From NCBI RefSeq assembly GCF_023284065.1, contig NZ_JAKIKP010000003.1, positions 124,001 through 188,000 on the forward strand: a stretch of DNA of 64,000 nucleotides, written 5' to 3'. The position numbers were made by a program, and so were the translations under genes. The notes under the pieces are model-generated. The model worked only from the letters and a program-made list of their open reading frames with translations. It made no database searches and was not told where the DNA came from. This document shows positions 46,524 through 57,162 of the stretch, piece after piece (the stretch's first letter is position 1; every line of letters starts with the position of its first letter). Source of the stretch: Shewanella gaetbuli (GTDB taxonomy: Bacteria > Pseudomonadota > Gammaproteobacteria > Enterobacterales > Shewanellaceae).

Positions 46524-47450
46524 TTAGGCTTTTGGGCTCTGATTATTGTTGTATGCTTGCATAATGCCATTTATTTGAGCGTCTTTTTCTGCCCAAATCT
46601 CATTTAACCATCTTTGGAAGTCTACGCGGTAATCAGCTTGAGAAAAGTAAGCCGTTGCATCCACTTGAGGAACCGGTAATAACTCTACTTTCATGATAAC
46701 TTTTCTGACTTTGCCACTCATGACGCCAAATAGAATATCCTCGTCTGGCGAAGCATCTGGATAAACTAAGGTAATATTAAGTAAGTTAGTAAATTGCTCT
46801 CCCATGGCTGACAGAGTAAACGCAATACCGCCCGCTTTAGGCCTTAACAAATGTTGGTAAGGTGACTGTTGGCGGAGCCTTTTTTCTTCGGTAAAGCGGC
46901 TACCTTCAACATAATTAATGATGGAGGTGGGGAGGTCTTTAAAGCGAGCACAGGCTTTGCGTGTGGCGATTAAATCTTTGCCTTTTAACTTGGGGTTTTT
47001 ACGTAATTTTGCTGGGCTAGTGCGGTTCATAAAGGGCATGTCTAGTGCCCAGCAACCTAACCCCATAATCGGCACATAAAGTAATTCTTTCTTTAAAAAA
47101 AACTTCAGCATAGGGATTTGATTGCGCAGTAAGTAGGTTTGCGCTGCAATATCGAAGCCACTTAAATGGTTACTGATAATAAGATACCAACCATCTTGCT
47201 TAAGGTTTTCCATCCCCTCTACTTGCCATTCCATTTTGGATATTAAAGCCAAAATACCACCATTACAGACAACCCAGCACCACATGAAACGATTCATGAT
47301 TTTTGCCAGCCCAAGTCGTAAAAACTTAATCGGCAGTATGAGTTTGATGAAGCCGCCGATGCTAATGAGTGATGCCCAAAGTATAGTATTGATGAAAAGC
47401 AAAATTGAACTGATGGCAAATAATACTGGGCCTGGTAAAAACGATAACAT
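46524..47450 (-). CDS. PlsC-type acyltransferase, YihG-like (second of a tandem pair)
   Basis: A 308-residue membrane-associated acyltransferase. The HX4D catalytic motif is NHLSGFD, and the phospho-substrate motif is EGSRFT, as in lysophosphatidic acid acyltransferases. The N-terminus has one or two hydrophobic segments. It follows its paralogue by six bases. E. coli YihG, which acylates lysophospholipids, is the closest well-known relative in organisation. Acyl preference is unknown. Confidence 0.85.
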   Translation of the reverse strand: MLSFLPGPVLFAISSILLFINTILWASLISIGGFIKLILPIKFLRLGLAKIMNRFMWCWVVCNGGILALISKMEWQVEGMENLKQDGWYLIISNHLSGFDIAAQTYLLRNQIPMLKFFLKKELLYVPIMGLGCWALDMPFMNRTSPAKLRKNPKLKGKDLIATRKACARFKDLPTSIINYVEGSRFTEEKRLRQQSPYQHLLRPKAGGIAFTLSAMGEQFTNLLNITLVYPDASPDEDILFGVMSGKVRKVIMKVELLPVPQVDATAYFSQADYRVDFQRWLNEIWAEKDAQINGIMQAYNNNQSPKA

Positions 47451-47456
47451 GGGACT

Positions 47457-48404
47457 TTATACCTCTTGCTTTGACTTTATTTTGTGCTCGTCACAGGAGG
47501 TGTTGATTTCTGTGTCGATAGAACTATTTTGATGAAAACGTTGAAGGTTCTTGTCTTTTGCTAACCAGATTTGGTTGAGTTTCTCTTGGAACTCAATTTT
47601 AAATTGGCGATCATTGATATAGTCACCTCGCAATGTATCTGGAATATCAGTGATACGAATATCGACTTTGATCACCTGTGTTTGGCCGCATAAATATTCC
47701 CAAAAAGAAGGCACTTTACCGGGGTAGTACAAAGTAACATTAACTAACTTATTAATGTGTTCACCCATTGCTGAAAGCGCAAAGGCCATCCCTCCCGCTT
47801 TCGGTTTTAATAGATATTGATATGGTGACGCTTGTTTGTTGTGCTTGGCAGTACTGAAGCGAGTCCCTTCGACAAAGTTCATCACACTAACCGGCTTAGT
47901 TTTAAATTTTTCACAGGCTTTGCGAGTTATTTCAATGTCTTTACCGCGAAGTGATGGATTCTTTTTCAGTTGTGCTGTGGTAAAGCGGCGCATAAATGGA
48001 AAGTCTAATGCCCACCACACCAGACCGAGTACAGGAACATAAAGCAGTTGCTGTTTCAAAAAGAATTTTAAAAAGGGAATTTTGCCATTTAGGGTGCGTT
48101 GTAACACTAATATATCCACCCATGATTGATGATTAGCAATCACCATGTACCATTGCTTGCGATCAAAGTGGGTATCACCACTAACTTCAAATTTGACGGG
48201 GTGCAAGCATTTTTCGGTGATGACGTTGCCATATATCCACGCAGAAGCACAAGCATCCGCAAGATAGCTACATATTTTATCGATAATTTTCAGAGGGATC
48301 AGCTTAATTATTCCGCACGCTAAGATAGGCAAGGCCCAGAAAAGTGTATTAACAACGTAGCAAATAAACGCTATCGATCCTTTAATTTGTGAAAACAACG
48401 ACAT
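47457..48404 (-). CDS. PlsC-type acyltransferase, YihG-like (first of a tandem pair)
   Basis: A 315-residue paralogue of the next gene. The catalytic motif is NHQSWVD and the second motif EGTRFS. The hydrophobic N-terminus (FICYVVNTLFWALPILACGIIKLIPL) anchors it in the inner membrane. Shared blocks with its neighbour (KFFLKK/QQLLYVP, SPYQYLLKPKAGGMAFALSAMGE) show an old tandem duplication. It also carries a longer polar C-terminal tail ending in HKIKSKQEV. It probably remodels phospholipid acyl chains. Confidence 0.86.
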   Translation of the reverse strand: MSLFSQIKGSIAFICYVVNTLFWALPILACGIIKLIPLKIIDKICSYLADACASAWIYGNVITEKCLHPVKFEVSGDTHFDRKQWYMVIANHQSWVDILVLQRTLNGKIPFLKFFLKQQLLYVPVLGLVWWALDFPFMRRFTTAQLKKNPSLRGKDIEITRKACEKFKTKPVSVMNFVEGTRFSTAKHNKQASPYQYLLKPKAGGMAFALSAMGEHINKLVNVTLYYPGKVPSFWEYLCGQTQVIKVDIRITDIPDTLRGDYINDRQFKIEFQEKLNQIWLAKDKNLQRFHQNSSIDTEINTSCDEHKIKSKQEV

Positions 48405-48480
48405 CTATCCCTCCTTTAAATGGTGGCCTATGTTACTCGTTGTGTTGGTTTAGCTCAATCAGTAGTGTTTTTTTTCTTAA

Positions 48481-50007
48481 TTATTGACGGTTCAAACTGG
48501 CTAAAAGTCTGTCCATTGCACGATAACCTAAGGCTTGAGCGATATGTTTTCGTTCAGTAAGTTGGCTGCATTGTAAGTCGGCGATGGTTCTTGCAACTCG
48601 TTGAATACGGTGAAAACTGCGCACTGATAACCCTAATTGAGTGACGCTTTGTTCTAAAAACAGTAAGTCTTGTTGACTAATCCCGCTGTAAAGGTTGAGC
48701 TTTTTGGGGCTTAACTCACTGTTTAAACAGCCATTGCGCTGTCGTTGAATGTCTCGGGCAGCATTAACTCTTTTAGCGATAGTGGCGCTACTTTCTGATG
48801 TGACGGTTTGTTGAGTTAATGCGCCAGAAGGGAGCTTGGGTACATCTATGGTTAAATCGAATCTATCTAAAAAAGGCCCTGATAATCTTGAAAGGTATCG
48901 ATTAATTTGGTCGGGAGTTGAACGTGCATGTTCGGTGTCTCCACATGGGCTTGGGTTCATGGCAGCAATTAATTGAAAGCGGCTAGAAAAGGTTAATTTG
49001 GCGGCAGCGCGCGAGATAATGACTTCGCCTGTTTCCATCGGCTCACGTAAACAATCTAATACTTTGCGAGGAAACTCGGCTATTTCATCTAAAAATAAAA
49101 TGCCTCTATGGGCTAATGAAATTTCCCCAGGTTTAGGCTGGCTTCCTCCGCCAACAAGTGAAATAGATGAACAAGTGTGATGGGGAGAGCGAAAAGGCCG
49201 CTTTAAAAAAGCATTGGGTTTAATGGTTAACCCTGCAACAGAATGAATGGCGGCGACTTCAATGGCTTCTTCATAAGTTAATTGAGGCATCAATGGAATA
49301 ATGCGATTAGCCAACATTGACTTACCTGTTCCTGGGGGGCCAAGCATGAGTAAATTGTGGCCTCCAGCTGCAGCAATTTCTAATGCTTGTTTGGCTTGAT
49401 GTTGGCCGATAACCTCACTCATGCATAAAGCATTTTCATCTATGGGTGGAGAGTCATCAATCCATTCGGGCAGATTATCAAGCTGGGGTAATTGTGATTG
49501 GCCATGTAAAAACGCGACTAAATGTTGTAAATGGGCGACAAAATAGCATTGTTGGTAATCGACTAACTCCGCCTCGTAGCGGTTTTCTATAGGCATAAAC
49601 ACATGATGATGCTGATTTTTTGCGGCAATAATCGCCGGTAAAATGCCACTGCAAGCTCTAACTTGCCCTGATAATGCTAATTCACCAATAAATTCAAATT
49701 GATGTAAATGTTGGGTGGGAATTTGTTCTGACGCCGCAAGAATACCGATGGCGATCGGTAAATCATAACGGCCTCCTTGCTTAGGGAGATCTGCCGGCGC
49801 CAGATTAATGGTGATTCTGCGTTGAGGTACTTCAAAGCCGGCATTAATTAATGCACTGCGAACACGTTCTTTAGCTTCTTTTACCGAGGTTTCGGGTAAT
49901 CCCACTAAATTAAATGCCGGTAAGCCATTACTTAAGTGAACTTCTACCGTCACAATAGGGGCTTCGACACCACAGCTGGCACGGGTATTTATACAGGCGA
50001 TAGCCAT
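48481..50007 (-). CDS. comM: ComM/YifB Mg-chelatase-like AAA+ ATPase
   Basis: A 508-residue protein of the YifB/ComM family. An N-terminal Lon-like ChlI domain (about 1-165) is followed by an AAA+ core with Walker A GPPGTGKSMLANRI and Walker B GILFLDEIAEF, a sensor AMNPSPCGD, and a C-terminal Mg-chelatase domain. ComM is a hexameric helicase that extends branch migration during natural transformation. AAGGAC precedes the ATG. Confidence 0.93.
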   Translation of the reverse strand: MAIACINTRASCGVEAPIVTVEVHLSNGLPAFNLVGLPETSVKEAKERVRSALINAGFEVPQRRITINLAPADLPKQGGRYDLPIAIGILAASEQIPTQHLHQFEFIGELALSGQVRACSGILPAIIAAKNQHHHVFMPIENRYEAELVDYQQCYFVAHLQHLVAFLHGQSQLPQLDNLPEWIDDSPPIDENALCMSEVIGQHQAKQALEIAAAGGHNLLMLGPPGTGKSMLANRIIPLMPQLTYEEAIEVAAIHSVAGLTIKPNAFLKRPFRSPHHTCSSISLVGGGSQPKPGEISLAHRGILFLDEIAEFPRKVLDCLREPMETGEVIISRAAAKLTFSSRFQLIAAMNPSPCGDTEHARSTPDQINRYLSRLSGPFLDRFDLTIDVPKLPSGALTQQTVTSESSATIAKRVNAARDIQRQRNGCLNSELSPKKLNLYSGISQQDLLFLEQSVTQLGLSVRSFHRIQRVARTIADLQCSQLTERKHIAQALGYRAMDRLLASLNRQ

Positions 50008-50169
50008 AACAAGTCCTTTTGATGTTGCTTAATGTACTCATCCTGATATCCATGAATGGCTCATGTCTACCCAAACGTAACGAAGCTGCACTAAGCAGTA
50101 TCATGTTTAATAGCATGAATGCCTAGTGCAATAATTAAGCAAAATTTAGGTTGAATGGCAGTTATATCG

Positions 50170-51042
50170 CTATAACACTTCTAAAAAGGCGCTAATTAAT
50201 GGGTCGGTACTGCGTTTTTCCTTACAACAACAACCGAGTTCAAACCCAGGGATTTCAATGGGAGAGGCAATCATTTGAATACGGCCTCTAACAGGACTGT
50301 TTTGAATGACTACTTCAGGACTTATACCTACTCCACAGCCCAACGCCACCATTGAAGCAATCGCTTCTTGACCTGAAACCTGTGCGTAAATATTAGGTTT
50401 AAAGCCCATTTTTTTGAACCAGTCATCTACTCTTCGTCTGCCTGGGCCGTGGTCTGGCACAATAAAGGGTAGAGTTTCCCAAGCAATAGGCGTGTCGGTA
50501 ACCATTTGCTGAACCTGACAAGGCATCGTCGGCGCAATAATTGATAATGGTACATGGTCAATTTTACGAAAGTGCAGGCTGGAAGATAATGAATCAGGTA
50601 ACGCCATAATGGCAATGTCAGCTTTATTTTGCTGAACTTCGTTCATTGCATTGGCTGGGTCACCAGTAGTTAAGTTAATTTCTACATGGGGGTGTTCTCG
50701 TCTGAACCTATCTAATAAAGCAGGTAAGTGACTATAGGCCGCAGTGACTGAACAATAGATATTTAAGCAGCCACGTAACACGTTTTGATGTGGGTCAATA
50801 CGATGTTTTAGTTGGGTCCACTCTGACAAGGTTTGCTCTGCAAAGCGTTTAAATTCATTGCCGGCATGGGTTAGGCTGACACTTCTATTGTCTCGCTCAA
50901 GTAATTTACAGCCCACTTCTTCTTCAAGCCTTTGCATTGCTCGGCTCAGTGTCGAAGGGCTGACATAAGTTTGTTCTGCGGTTTTTGCAAAATGTAAACT
51001 ATCGCATAAATGCAGGTAAAGTTTTAACGACCTAATGTCCAT
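50170..51042 (-). CDS. ilvY: IlvY, LysR-family activator of ilvC
   Basis: A 290-residue LysR regulator with an N-terminal HTH (LKLYLHLCDSLHFAKTAEQTYVSPSTLSRAMQRLE) and a substrate-binding-like domain. It is divergent from ilvC, the conserved IlvY position. In enteric bacteria IlvY activates ilvC when acetolactate or acetohydroxybutyrate accumulates, and represses itself. The divergent 200-base interval holds two similar 14-15 base boxes that could be its sites. Confidence 0.92.
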   Translation of the reverse strand: MDIRSLKLYLHLCDSLHFAKTAEQTYVSPSTLSRAMQRLEEEVGCKLLERDNRSVSLTHAGNEFKRFAEQTLSEWTQLKHRIDPHQNVLRGCLNIYCSVTAAYSHLPALLDRFRREHPHVEINLTTGDPANAMNEVQQNKADIAIMALPDSLSSSLHFRKIDHVPLSIIAPTMPCQVQQMVTDTPIAWETLPFIVPDHGPGRRRVDDWFKKMGFKPNIYAQVSGQEAIASMVALGCGVGISPEVVIQNSPVRGRIQMIASPIEIPGFELGCCCKEKRSTDPLISAFLEVL

Positions 51043-51084
51043 AACGTCTCAGCTATATTGGGTTTTTGTAATAGTTCTGTGTAG

Positions 51085-51135
51085 CAAATTATATCATTTC
51101 ATAATACGCAACAACAAATGCCAAATATATCATTT
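51085..51135. promoter_or_regulatory. Direct repeat boxes in the ilvY-ilvC interval, candidate IlvY sites
   Basis: CAAATTATATCATTT at 51085-51099 and CAAATATATCATTT at 51122-51135 differ by one base and start 37 bases apart. Enteric ilvC has two tandem IlvY operators in the same place. No family motif match was claimed. Confidence 0.35.
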
Positions 51136-51190
51136 TAAGCAATCAAATGCTTCAGTTATAGTGAACTTAATCACAACTTCTGAGGGTTTT

Positions 51191-51223
51191 ATGAATCAGA
51201 ATGTTGCGTCCCAAATATCTTGA
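51191..51223 (+). other. Ten-codon upstream frame before ilvC ([10 protein letters not shown])
   Basis: ATG at 51191 has a good GAGGG seven bases upstream and ends in TGA 20 bases before the ilvC ATG, which has its own AGGTGG. The composition is not rich in branched-chain residues, so it is not an evident attenuation leader. Translation is unproven. Confidence 0.3.
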
Positions 51224-51242
51224 ATTTTATAGGTGGTATCAG

Positions 51243-52727
51243 ATGGCTAACTATTTTAACTCTCTGAATTTACGTCAACAATTATCTCAATTAGCTCAAT
51301 GCCGCTTTATGGACCGTAGTGAATTTACCGACGGTTGTAGCTACATTAAAGACTGGAACATTGTTATTTTAGGTTGTGGTGCCCAAGGGTTAAACCAAGG
51401 CCTTAACATGCGCGATTCTGGATTAAATATTTCTTTTGCTTTACGTCCAGCAGCGATTGCAGAAAAACGTGCCTCATGGAAAAAAGCGACTGACAACGGT
51501 TTTGCTGTTGGTACTTTCGAAGAATTAATTCCTAATGCTGACTTAGTATTAAACCTTACGCCTGATAAACAGCATACTAATGTTGTTAACACGGTTATGC
51601 CGCTAATGAAGCAAGGCGCAACATTATCTTACTCTCATGGTTTTAATATCGTTGAAGAAGGTATGCAAGTTCGCCCTGATATTACGGTTGTTATGGTTGC
51701 CCCTAAATGTCCTGGTACTGAAGTACGTGAAGAGTATAAACGTGGCTTTGGTGTACCAACATTGATTGCGGTTCACCCTGAAAATGATCCAAACGGTGAT
51801 GGCCTTGATATTGCTAAAGCCTATGCCAGTGCTACTGGTGGCGACCGTGCAGGTGTTTTACTTTCTTCATTCATTGCTGAAGTTAAGTCTGACTTAATGG
51901 GTGAGCAAACCATTTTGTGCGGTATGTTACAAACTGGCGCCATCTTAGGTTATGAAAAAATGGTGGCTGACGGTGTAGAGCCTGGTTATGCCGCTAAGCT
52001 TATTCAGCAAGGTTGGGAAACCGTGACTGAAGCATTGAAGCATGGTGGTATTACCAACATGATGGATCGCTTATCAAACCCTGCCAAAATTAAAGCCTTT
52101 GATATGGCTGAAGAGTTAAAAGAGATTCTTGCACCACTATTTGAAAAACACATGGATGACATCATCAGCGGTGAGTTTTCGAGCACCATGATGGCAGACT
52201 GGGCTAACGATGACGCGAACTTACTACGCTGGCGTGCAGAAACTAACGAAACCGCATTTGAAAATGCGCCTGTTTCAGATGAGCACATTGATGAGCAAAC
52301 CTACTTTGATAAAGGTATTTTCTTAGTTGCCATGATCAAAGCAGGTGTAGAACTTGCCTTCGACACTATGGTTGCTGCGGGTATTGTTGAAGAGTCAGCT
52401 TATTATGAGTCACTTCATGAAACGCCATTAATTGCTAATACCATTGCACGTAAGCGTTTATATGAAATGAACGTGGTTATTTCAGATACCGCTGAATATG
52501 GTTGTTACTTATTTAACCACGCTGCAGTGCCTCTATTACGTGATTACGTTAAAAACATGTCACCTGAGTTTTTAGGTAAAGGCCTAGCGTCAGGTTCTAA
52601 CGGTGTTGATAACCTACGTTTAATTGAAGTTAATGAAGCGATTCGCAATACCGATGTTGAGTTTGTTGGTGCAGAGCTTCGTGGTTATATGACCGACATG
52701 AAAAGTATTGTTGAAGCGGGTCAATAA
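51243..52727 (+). CDS. ilvC: Ketol-acid reductoisomerase, class II
   Basis: A 494-residue NADPH-dependent enzyme that isomerises and reduces acetolactate and acetohydroxybutyrate in valine, leucine and isoleucine synthesis. The length matches the long enteric class II form (about 491). The Rossmann motif is [14 protein letters not shown], with the class II Arg-rich cofactor loop later ([14 protein letters not shown]). Metal ligands lie in [12 protein letters not shown] start at ATG 51243 ([14 protein letters not shown], the usual family N-terminus), with AGGTGG upstream. It is divergent from ilvY. Confidence 0.96.
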   Translation: MANYFNSLNLRQQLSQLAQCRFMDRSEFTDGCSYIKDWNIVILGCGAQGLNQGLNMRDSGLNISFALRPAAIAEKRASWKKATDNGFAVGTFEELIPNADLVLNLTPDKQHTNVVNTVMPLMKQGATLSYSHGFNIVEEGMQVRPDITVVMVAPKCPGTEVREEYKRGFGVPTLIAVHPENDPNGDGLDIAKAYASATGGDRAGVLLSSFIAEVKSDLMGEQTILCGMLQTGAILGYEKMVADGVEPGYAAKLIQQGWETVTEALKHGGITNMMDRLSNPAKIKAFDMAEELKEILAPLFEKHMDDIISGEFSSTMMADWANDDANLLRWRAETNETAFENAPVSDEHIDEQTYFDKGIFLVAMIKAGVELAFDTMVAAGIVEESAYYESLHETPLIANTIARKRLYEMNVVISDTAEYGCYLFNHAAVPLLRDYVKNMSPEFLGKGLASGSNGVDNLRLIEVNEAIRNTDVEFVGAELRGYMTDMKSIVEAGQ

Positions 52728-53081
52728 TTGATTGGTTCGATATTGTTTTGTAAAAATGTACTGATGAAGTACCTGTTCAGTTAGGGTTAAGTATTAACCC
52801 ACACGTTGTCGGACAGGCATCTACCAGCCAACAATAATACAATTGTTGGCTAGCAAATTTAAATAAGCTGATGCGATTATCAGCTCAAAGTTTTAGTTTG
52901 TTGTTTGCATTGTCTCGGCAGGGAAGCTGAATTTTTTTTACAGAACGGTTTTTTACTTGTGTTGGTTTTGGTTTGTATGATATCAATGGGTTGTCTTGAA
53001 GCGTTATAGTCATTGAAACGCGATACAACAAGCACCGAACACATTTAAGAATTAATACTTTTAGGATTTCAGATACTTTAT
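52728..53081. other. Intergenic region between ilvC and the ilv leader
   Basis: 354 bases. A 10-bp perfect stem (AGCCAACAAT at 52826-52835 with ATTGTTGGCT at 52842-52851) lies about 100 bases after ilvC and may end that transcript, though it lacks a T-tract. The rest must hold the ilvLGMDA promoter. TTTACT followed 18 bases later by TATGAT near 52976 is one candidate. Confidence 0.5.
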
Positions 53082-53177
53082 ATGTTTAACCAAGTCGCCT
53101 TACTCATTATTGAAATTATTACCGTAGTGATTATTAAGTCACAGCGGGGGCTGAATTTGGTAAAACGTCTGACCTAA
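53082..53177 (+). CDS. ilvL: ilv operon leader peptide (attenuation)
   Basis: A 31-codon frame beginning MFNQVALLIIEIITVVIIK. Six Ile, four Val and five Leu make almost half of it, with three Ile-Ile pairs. It sits directly before an antiterminator and a terminator, and then ilvG. This is the organisation of E. coli ilvL, where stalling at Ile/Val/Leu codons allows readthrough. The ribosome site is weak. The peptide sequence is not otherwise similar to the enteric one. Confidence 0.88.
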   Translation: MFNQVALLIIEIITVVIIKSQRGLNLVKRLT

Positions 53178-53228
53178 GTGTCAAATATTATCAAAACCCC
53201 CGCTCCGAAAGGACCGGGGGTTTTTTGT
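53143..53228 (+). terminator. ilvGMDA attenuator: antiterminator and terminator
   Basis: The terminator (53197-53226) is CCCCCGCTCC-GAAA-GGACCGGGGG followed by six T, a GC-rich stem with one mismatch and a GNRA tetraloop. AGCGGGGG at 53143-53150, within the last third of the leader frame, is exactly complementary to CCCCCGCT at 53197-53204. It can therefore form the competing antiterminator when the ribosome stalls upstream. Confidence 0.88.
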
Positions 53229-53289
53229 TTTAGGGTTATATATTCACCGATACATCGTCTTAAGTTATTAACAAAATAGAGAACACACT

Positions 53290-54975
53290 ATGGAAGTAGG
53301 GCAAAAAATAAGAGGCGCAGACGCCGTCATAAAAGTGCTAGCAGCACATGGCGTGACCACGGTATTTGGATACCCAGGTGGTGCAATTATGCCAATTTAT
53401 GATGCCTTATATGGAAGTCCAGTAGAGCATCTATTAAGCCGCCATGAACAAGGTGCCGCTTTTGCTGCGGTGGGTTATGCAAGGGCAAGTGGTAAAACCG
53501 GAGTGTGTTTTGCGACTTCAGGCCCAGGAGCGACTAACTTAATCACCTCGTTAGCGGATGCGTTATTAGATTCAGTCCCGTTAGTTGCCATTACAGGTCA
53601 AGTGTCTACCAGTGTTATTGGAACGGATGCCTTTCAAGAAATCGATGTATTAGGCATGTCATTATCCTGCACTAAGCACAGCTTTATGGTGACAGACATC
53701 AATGAGCTGATCCCGACCTTATATCGTGCGTTTGAAATTGCCGCTTCAGGTCGTCCTGGGCCGGTATTAGTTGATATCCCTAAAGACATTCAAATCAGTG
53801 AGCTTGAATATAAAACCCCGCTGCAATCGGTGACTGAAGAGTTACAAGCTGACTCAGCCGATCTTGTTGCAGCCGTTGAATTGCTTAAAGCTTCAAAGAA
53901 ACCCATGCTGTATGTTGGTGGTGGCGTAGGCATGGGTGGGGCGGTTGCGCATTTACGTGAGTTTATCCGCCAAACTCAAGTTCCTTCCGTAGCAACCCTA
54001 AAAGGCCTTGGTTCAATTGCTCATGATACCCCAGGTTATTTAGGCATGCTGGGTATGCACGGCGGTAAAGCCGCTAATTTGGCAGTACAAGAATGTGATT
54101 TATTAATTGTGGTTGGCGCAAGGTTTGACGACCGAGTCACTGGCCGCTTAGCCAGTTTTGCCAGCAATGCCAAAGTATTGCATTTAGATATTGATGCTGC
54201 AGAACTGGGTAAACTTCGACAACCGGATGTTGCTATTGCTGCTGAATTGCAATGTGTATTACCTCATTTAACTGAAGCGGTTGCCGGGCAACTGAATATC
54301 GATTCATGGGTAAACAAAGTAAGCGCAATGGAAGTAGAGCACCGTTGGGATTATAACCACCCCGGTAAGTTGATTTTTGCCCCAGCCATGCTACGTCGTT
54401 TAGCAAACAAGTTACCAGAAGATAGCGTTGTGAGTTGTGATGTTGGTCAGCACCAAATGTGGGTAGCGCAACATATGTGGTTTAGACGCCCAGAAGATCA
54501 CTTATCCAGTGCGGGCTTAGGCACTATGGGTTTTGGTTTGCCCGCCGCTATAGGCGCGCAAATAGCCAGACCTAACGCAACTGTGGTTGCGGTGTCAGGT
54601 GATGGTTCTTTTATGATGAATGTTCAAGAGCTAACCACTATCAAACGTAAAAAGTTACCCGTAAAAATTCTGTTAGTAGATAACCAAAAGCTAGGCATGG
54701 TTAAGCAGTGGCAACAATTGTTTTTTGAAGAACGCTATAGCGAAACTGATTTGTCAGATAATCCAAACTTTATATTAATGGCATCCGCCTTTGATATTCC
54801 CGGTAAAACCATTACTCAAGCAGATGAAGTTGAACAAGCTTTAGATGAAATGTTAAATGCGCCAGGCCCTTATATGTTGCACGTAGCCATAGATGATGCC
54901 TTTAACGTATGGCCATTAGTCCCGCCAGGGGCAAGTAACAGCGATATGATGGATCAAATGGAGAAGCAAACATGA
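53290..54975 (+). CDS. ilvG: Acetolactate synthase II, large subunit
   Basis: A 561-residue ThDP enzyme that condenses pyruvate with pyruvate or 2-oxobutyrate. The ThDP glutamate is in [11 protein letters not shown] (about 50). A central FAD-binding domain and the ThDP motif [29 protein letters not shown] (about 438-466) follow. The frame is intact, unlike the naturally frameshifted ilvG of E. coli K-12. It overlaps ilvM by four bases. It is controlled by the attenuator 60-200 bases upstream. Confidence 0.95.
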   Translation: MEVGQKIRGADAVIKVLAAHGVTTVFGYPGGAIMPIYDALYGSPVEHLLSRHEQGAAFAAVGYARASGKTGVCFATSGPGATNLITSLADALLDSVPLVAITGQVSTSVIGTDAFQEIDVLGMSLSCTKHSFMVTDINELIPTLYRAFEIAASGRPGPVLVDIPKDIQISELEYKTPLQSVTEELQADSADLVAAVELLKASKKPMLYVGGGVGMGGAVAHLREFIRQTQVPSVATLKGLGSIAHDTPGYLGMLGMHGGKAANLAVQECDLLIVVGARFDDRVTGRLASFASNAKVLHLDIDAAELGKLRQPDVAIAAELQCVLPHLTEAVAGQLNIDSWVNKVSAMEVEHRWDYNHPGKLIFAPAMLRRLANKLPEDSVVSCDVGQHQMWVAQHMWFRRPEDHLSSAGLGTMGFGLPAAIGAQIARPNATVVAVSGDGSFMMNVQELTTIKRKKLPVKILLVDNQKLGMVKQWQQLFFEERYSETDLSDNPNFILMASAFDIPGKTITQADEVEQALDEMLNAPGPYMLHVAIDDAFNVWPLVPPGASNSDMMDQMEKQT

Positions 54976-55229
54976 TGCATAATTTAGAAATAATCGTAAA
55001 ACCATGTCCAGAAGTATTAGAGCGTGTTTTACGGGTGACGCGTCACCGAGGCTTTAAAGTCACTCAAATGCAAATGCTGACCAACAATGATGCCAGTATT
55101 GCCATTAGCTTAATGGTAGAAGCAGAAAGAGCTATTGAGCTATTAACTAACCAATTAGTTAAGCTTATTGATGTGACACAGTGTAAAGTGTTACCTAACA
55201 ATCAATTAGATAAAACCGTTAATGCATAA
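54972..55229 (+). CDS. ilvM: Acetolactate synthase II, small (ACT) subunit
   Basis: An 85-residue ACT-domain protein ([31 protein letters not shown]) matching IlvM in size (87 in E. coli). It stabilises the large subunit. Its ATG overlaps the ilvG stop as ATGA, giving coupled translation. Confidence 0.93.
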   Translation: MMHNLEIIVKPCPEVLERVLRVTRHRGFKVTQMQMLTNNDASIAISLMVEAERAIELLTNQLVKLIDVTQCKVLPNNQLDKTVNA

Positions 55230-55301
55230 TGGCAGATGAATTTGCCGTTATGCTGTAAAAATATTGCCGTAAGAATACAGAATTAAACAAGGAATCAATC
55301 C

Positions 55302-57161
55302 ATGCCAAAATTACGTTCAGCAACCAGTACCGAAGGCCGCAACATGGCAGGCGCACGTGCGCTTTGGCGTGCTACAGGGGTAAAAGAAAATGATTTTGGT
55401 AAACCAATCATCGCCATTGCTAACTCATTTACGCAGTTTGTTCCCGGTCATGTTCATTTAAAAGACATGGGGTCTTTAGTGGCCAGTGCCATTGAAGAAG
55501 CGGGTGGCATTGCAAAAGAATTTAATACCATTGCGGTAGATGACGGCATTGCGATGGGACACGGTGGAATGCTGTATAGCCTCCCTTCACGCGAGCTGAT
55601 TGCAGATAGCGTTGAGTACATGGTTAATGCCCATTGCGCCGATGCATTAGTGTGTATTTCTAATTGCGACAAAATTACTCCTGGTATGTTAATGGCGGCG
55701 TTAAGACTGAATATTCCAGTGGTATTTGTGTCTGGTGGCCCAATGGAAGCGGGTAAAACGAAGCTGTCAGATCAATTGATCAAACTTGATCTGGTGGATG
55801 CAATGGTAGCCGGTGCAGACACCAATGTGAGTGATGAAGACAGTAAACAAATTGAGCGTAGTGCTTGTCCTACGTGTGGTTCTTGTTCAGGAATGTTTAC
55901 CGCTAACTCAATGAACTGTTTAACCGAAGCATTAGGCTTATCACTACCGGGTAATGGTTCAATGTTAGCCACTCATGCTGATCGTCGTGAACTGTTTTTA
56001 GAAGCCGGTCGACGGGTAATGAAGCTAGCTGAACGTTACTATAAGCATGACGATGAAACGGCTTTACCACGCAATATTGCCTCTTTTAAAGCGTTTGAAA
56101 ATGCGATGGCGTTAGATATTGCCATGGGTGGTTCGTCTAACACAGTATTGCATTTATTGGCAGCAGCTCAAGAAGCCGAAGTTGACTTCACCATGGCCGA
56201 TATTGACCGTATGTCTCGCCAAGTTCCGCATTTATGTAAAGTGGCCCCTTCAACGCCTAAATATCATATGGAAGACGTTCACCGTGCCGGTGGTGTAATG
56301 GGCATTTTAGGTGAGCTTGACCGCGCCGGACTATTACACAATGACGTCCCCCATGTCGCGGCAGATGACGGCGGTGATTTGAAATCTGTATTAGCTCAAT
56401 ATGATATTAAACAAACCGCTGATCCACAGGTTAAAAAATTCTTTAGTGCTGGCCCAGCGGGTATTCCAACTCAAAAAGCCTTCAGCCAAGACTGTCGTTG
56501 GGACAGTGTAGATGATGACCGTGAAAATGGCTGCATCCGTACCCGTGAATTTGCCTTTAGCCAAGAAGGTGGCCTAGCGGTACTAGCAGGTAATGTAGCT
56601 GAAAATGGCTGTATTGTTAAAACCGCTGGGGTTGATGAATCTAACTTAACCTTTGTAGGCTCTGCCAGAATTTATGAAAGCCAAGATGATGCGGTTGCAG
56701 GTATTCTCGGTGGTGAAGTGGTTGCCGGCGATGTGGTGGTGATTCGTTATGAAGGCCCTAAAGGTGGCCCAGGTATGCAAGAAATGCTTTACCCAACCAC
56801 TTATTTAAAATCTCGTGGGCTAGGGACTAAGTGTGCGTTGATCACCGATGGCCGTTTTTCTGGTGGTACTTCAGGTTTATCAATTGGACATATTTCTCCA
56901 GAAGCGGCTTCAGGCGGCACGATTGCACTCATTGAAAATGGCGATCAAATTGCCATTGATATTCCAAATCGCAGTATTCAGCTGAATGTGAGTGATGAAG
57001 TATTGGCAACGCGCCGAGATGCAATGAATGCTAAAGGGGTTTTAGGTTGGAAACCGGTTGCCCGTGAACGTTATGTGTCATTGGCTCTGAAAGCCTACGC
57101 CATGCTTGCGACCAGTGCCGACAAAGGTGCTGTACGCGATCGCAGTAAATTGGAGGGGTAG
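55302..57161 (+). CDS. ilvD: Dihydroxy-acid dehydratase
   Basis: A 619-residue Fe-S enzyme forming the 2-oxo acids of valine and isoleucine synthesis. The cluster cysteines are in [10 protein letters not shown] (about 122) and [19 protein letters not shown] (about 195). [15 protein letters not shown] near the C-terminus holds the active-site serine region. The length equals that of E. coli IlvD (616). It is 72 bases after ilvM, and its TAG lies one base before the ilvA ATG. Confidence 0.97.
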   Translation: MPKLRSATSTEGRNMAGARALWRATGVKENDFGKPIIAIANSFTQFVPGHVHLKDMGSLVASAIEEAGGIAKEFNTIAVDDGIAMGHGGMLYSLPSRELIADSVEYMVNAHCADALVCISNCDKITPGMLMAALRLNIPVVFVSGGPMEAGKTKLSDQLIKLDLVDAMVAGADTNVSDEDSKQIERSACPTCGSCSGMFTANSMNCLTEALGLSLPGNGSMLATHADRRELFLEAGRRVMKLAERYYKHDDETALPRNIASFKAFENAMALDIAMGGSSNTVLHLLAAAQEAEVDFTMADIDRMSRQVPHLCKVAPSTPKYHMEDVHRAGGVMGILGELDRAGLLHNDVPHVAADDGGDLKSVLAQYDIKQTADPQVKKFFSAGPAGIPTQKAFSQDCRWDSVDDDRENGCIRTREFAFSQEGGLAVLAGNVAENGCIVKTAGVDESNLTFVGSARIYESQDDAVAGILGGEVVAGDVVVIRYEGPKGGPGMQEMLYPTTYLKSRGLGTKCALITDGRFSGGTSGLSIGHISPEAASGGTIALIENGDQIAIDIPNRSIQLNVSDEVLATRRDAMNAKGVLGWKPVARERYVSLALKAYAMLATSADKGAVRDRSKLEG

Positions 57162-57162
57162 T

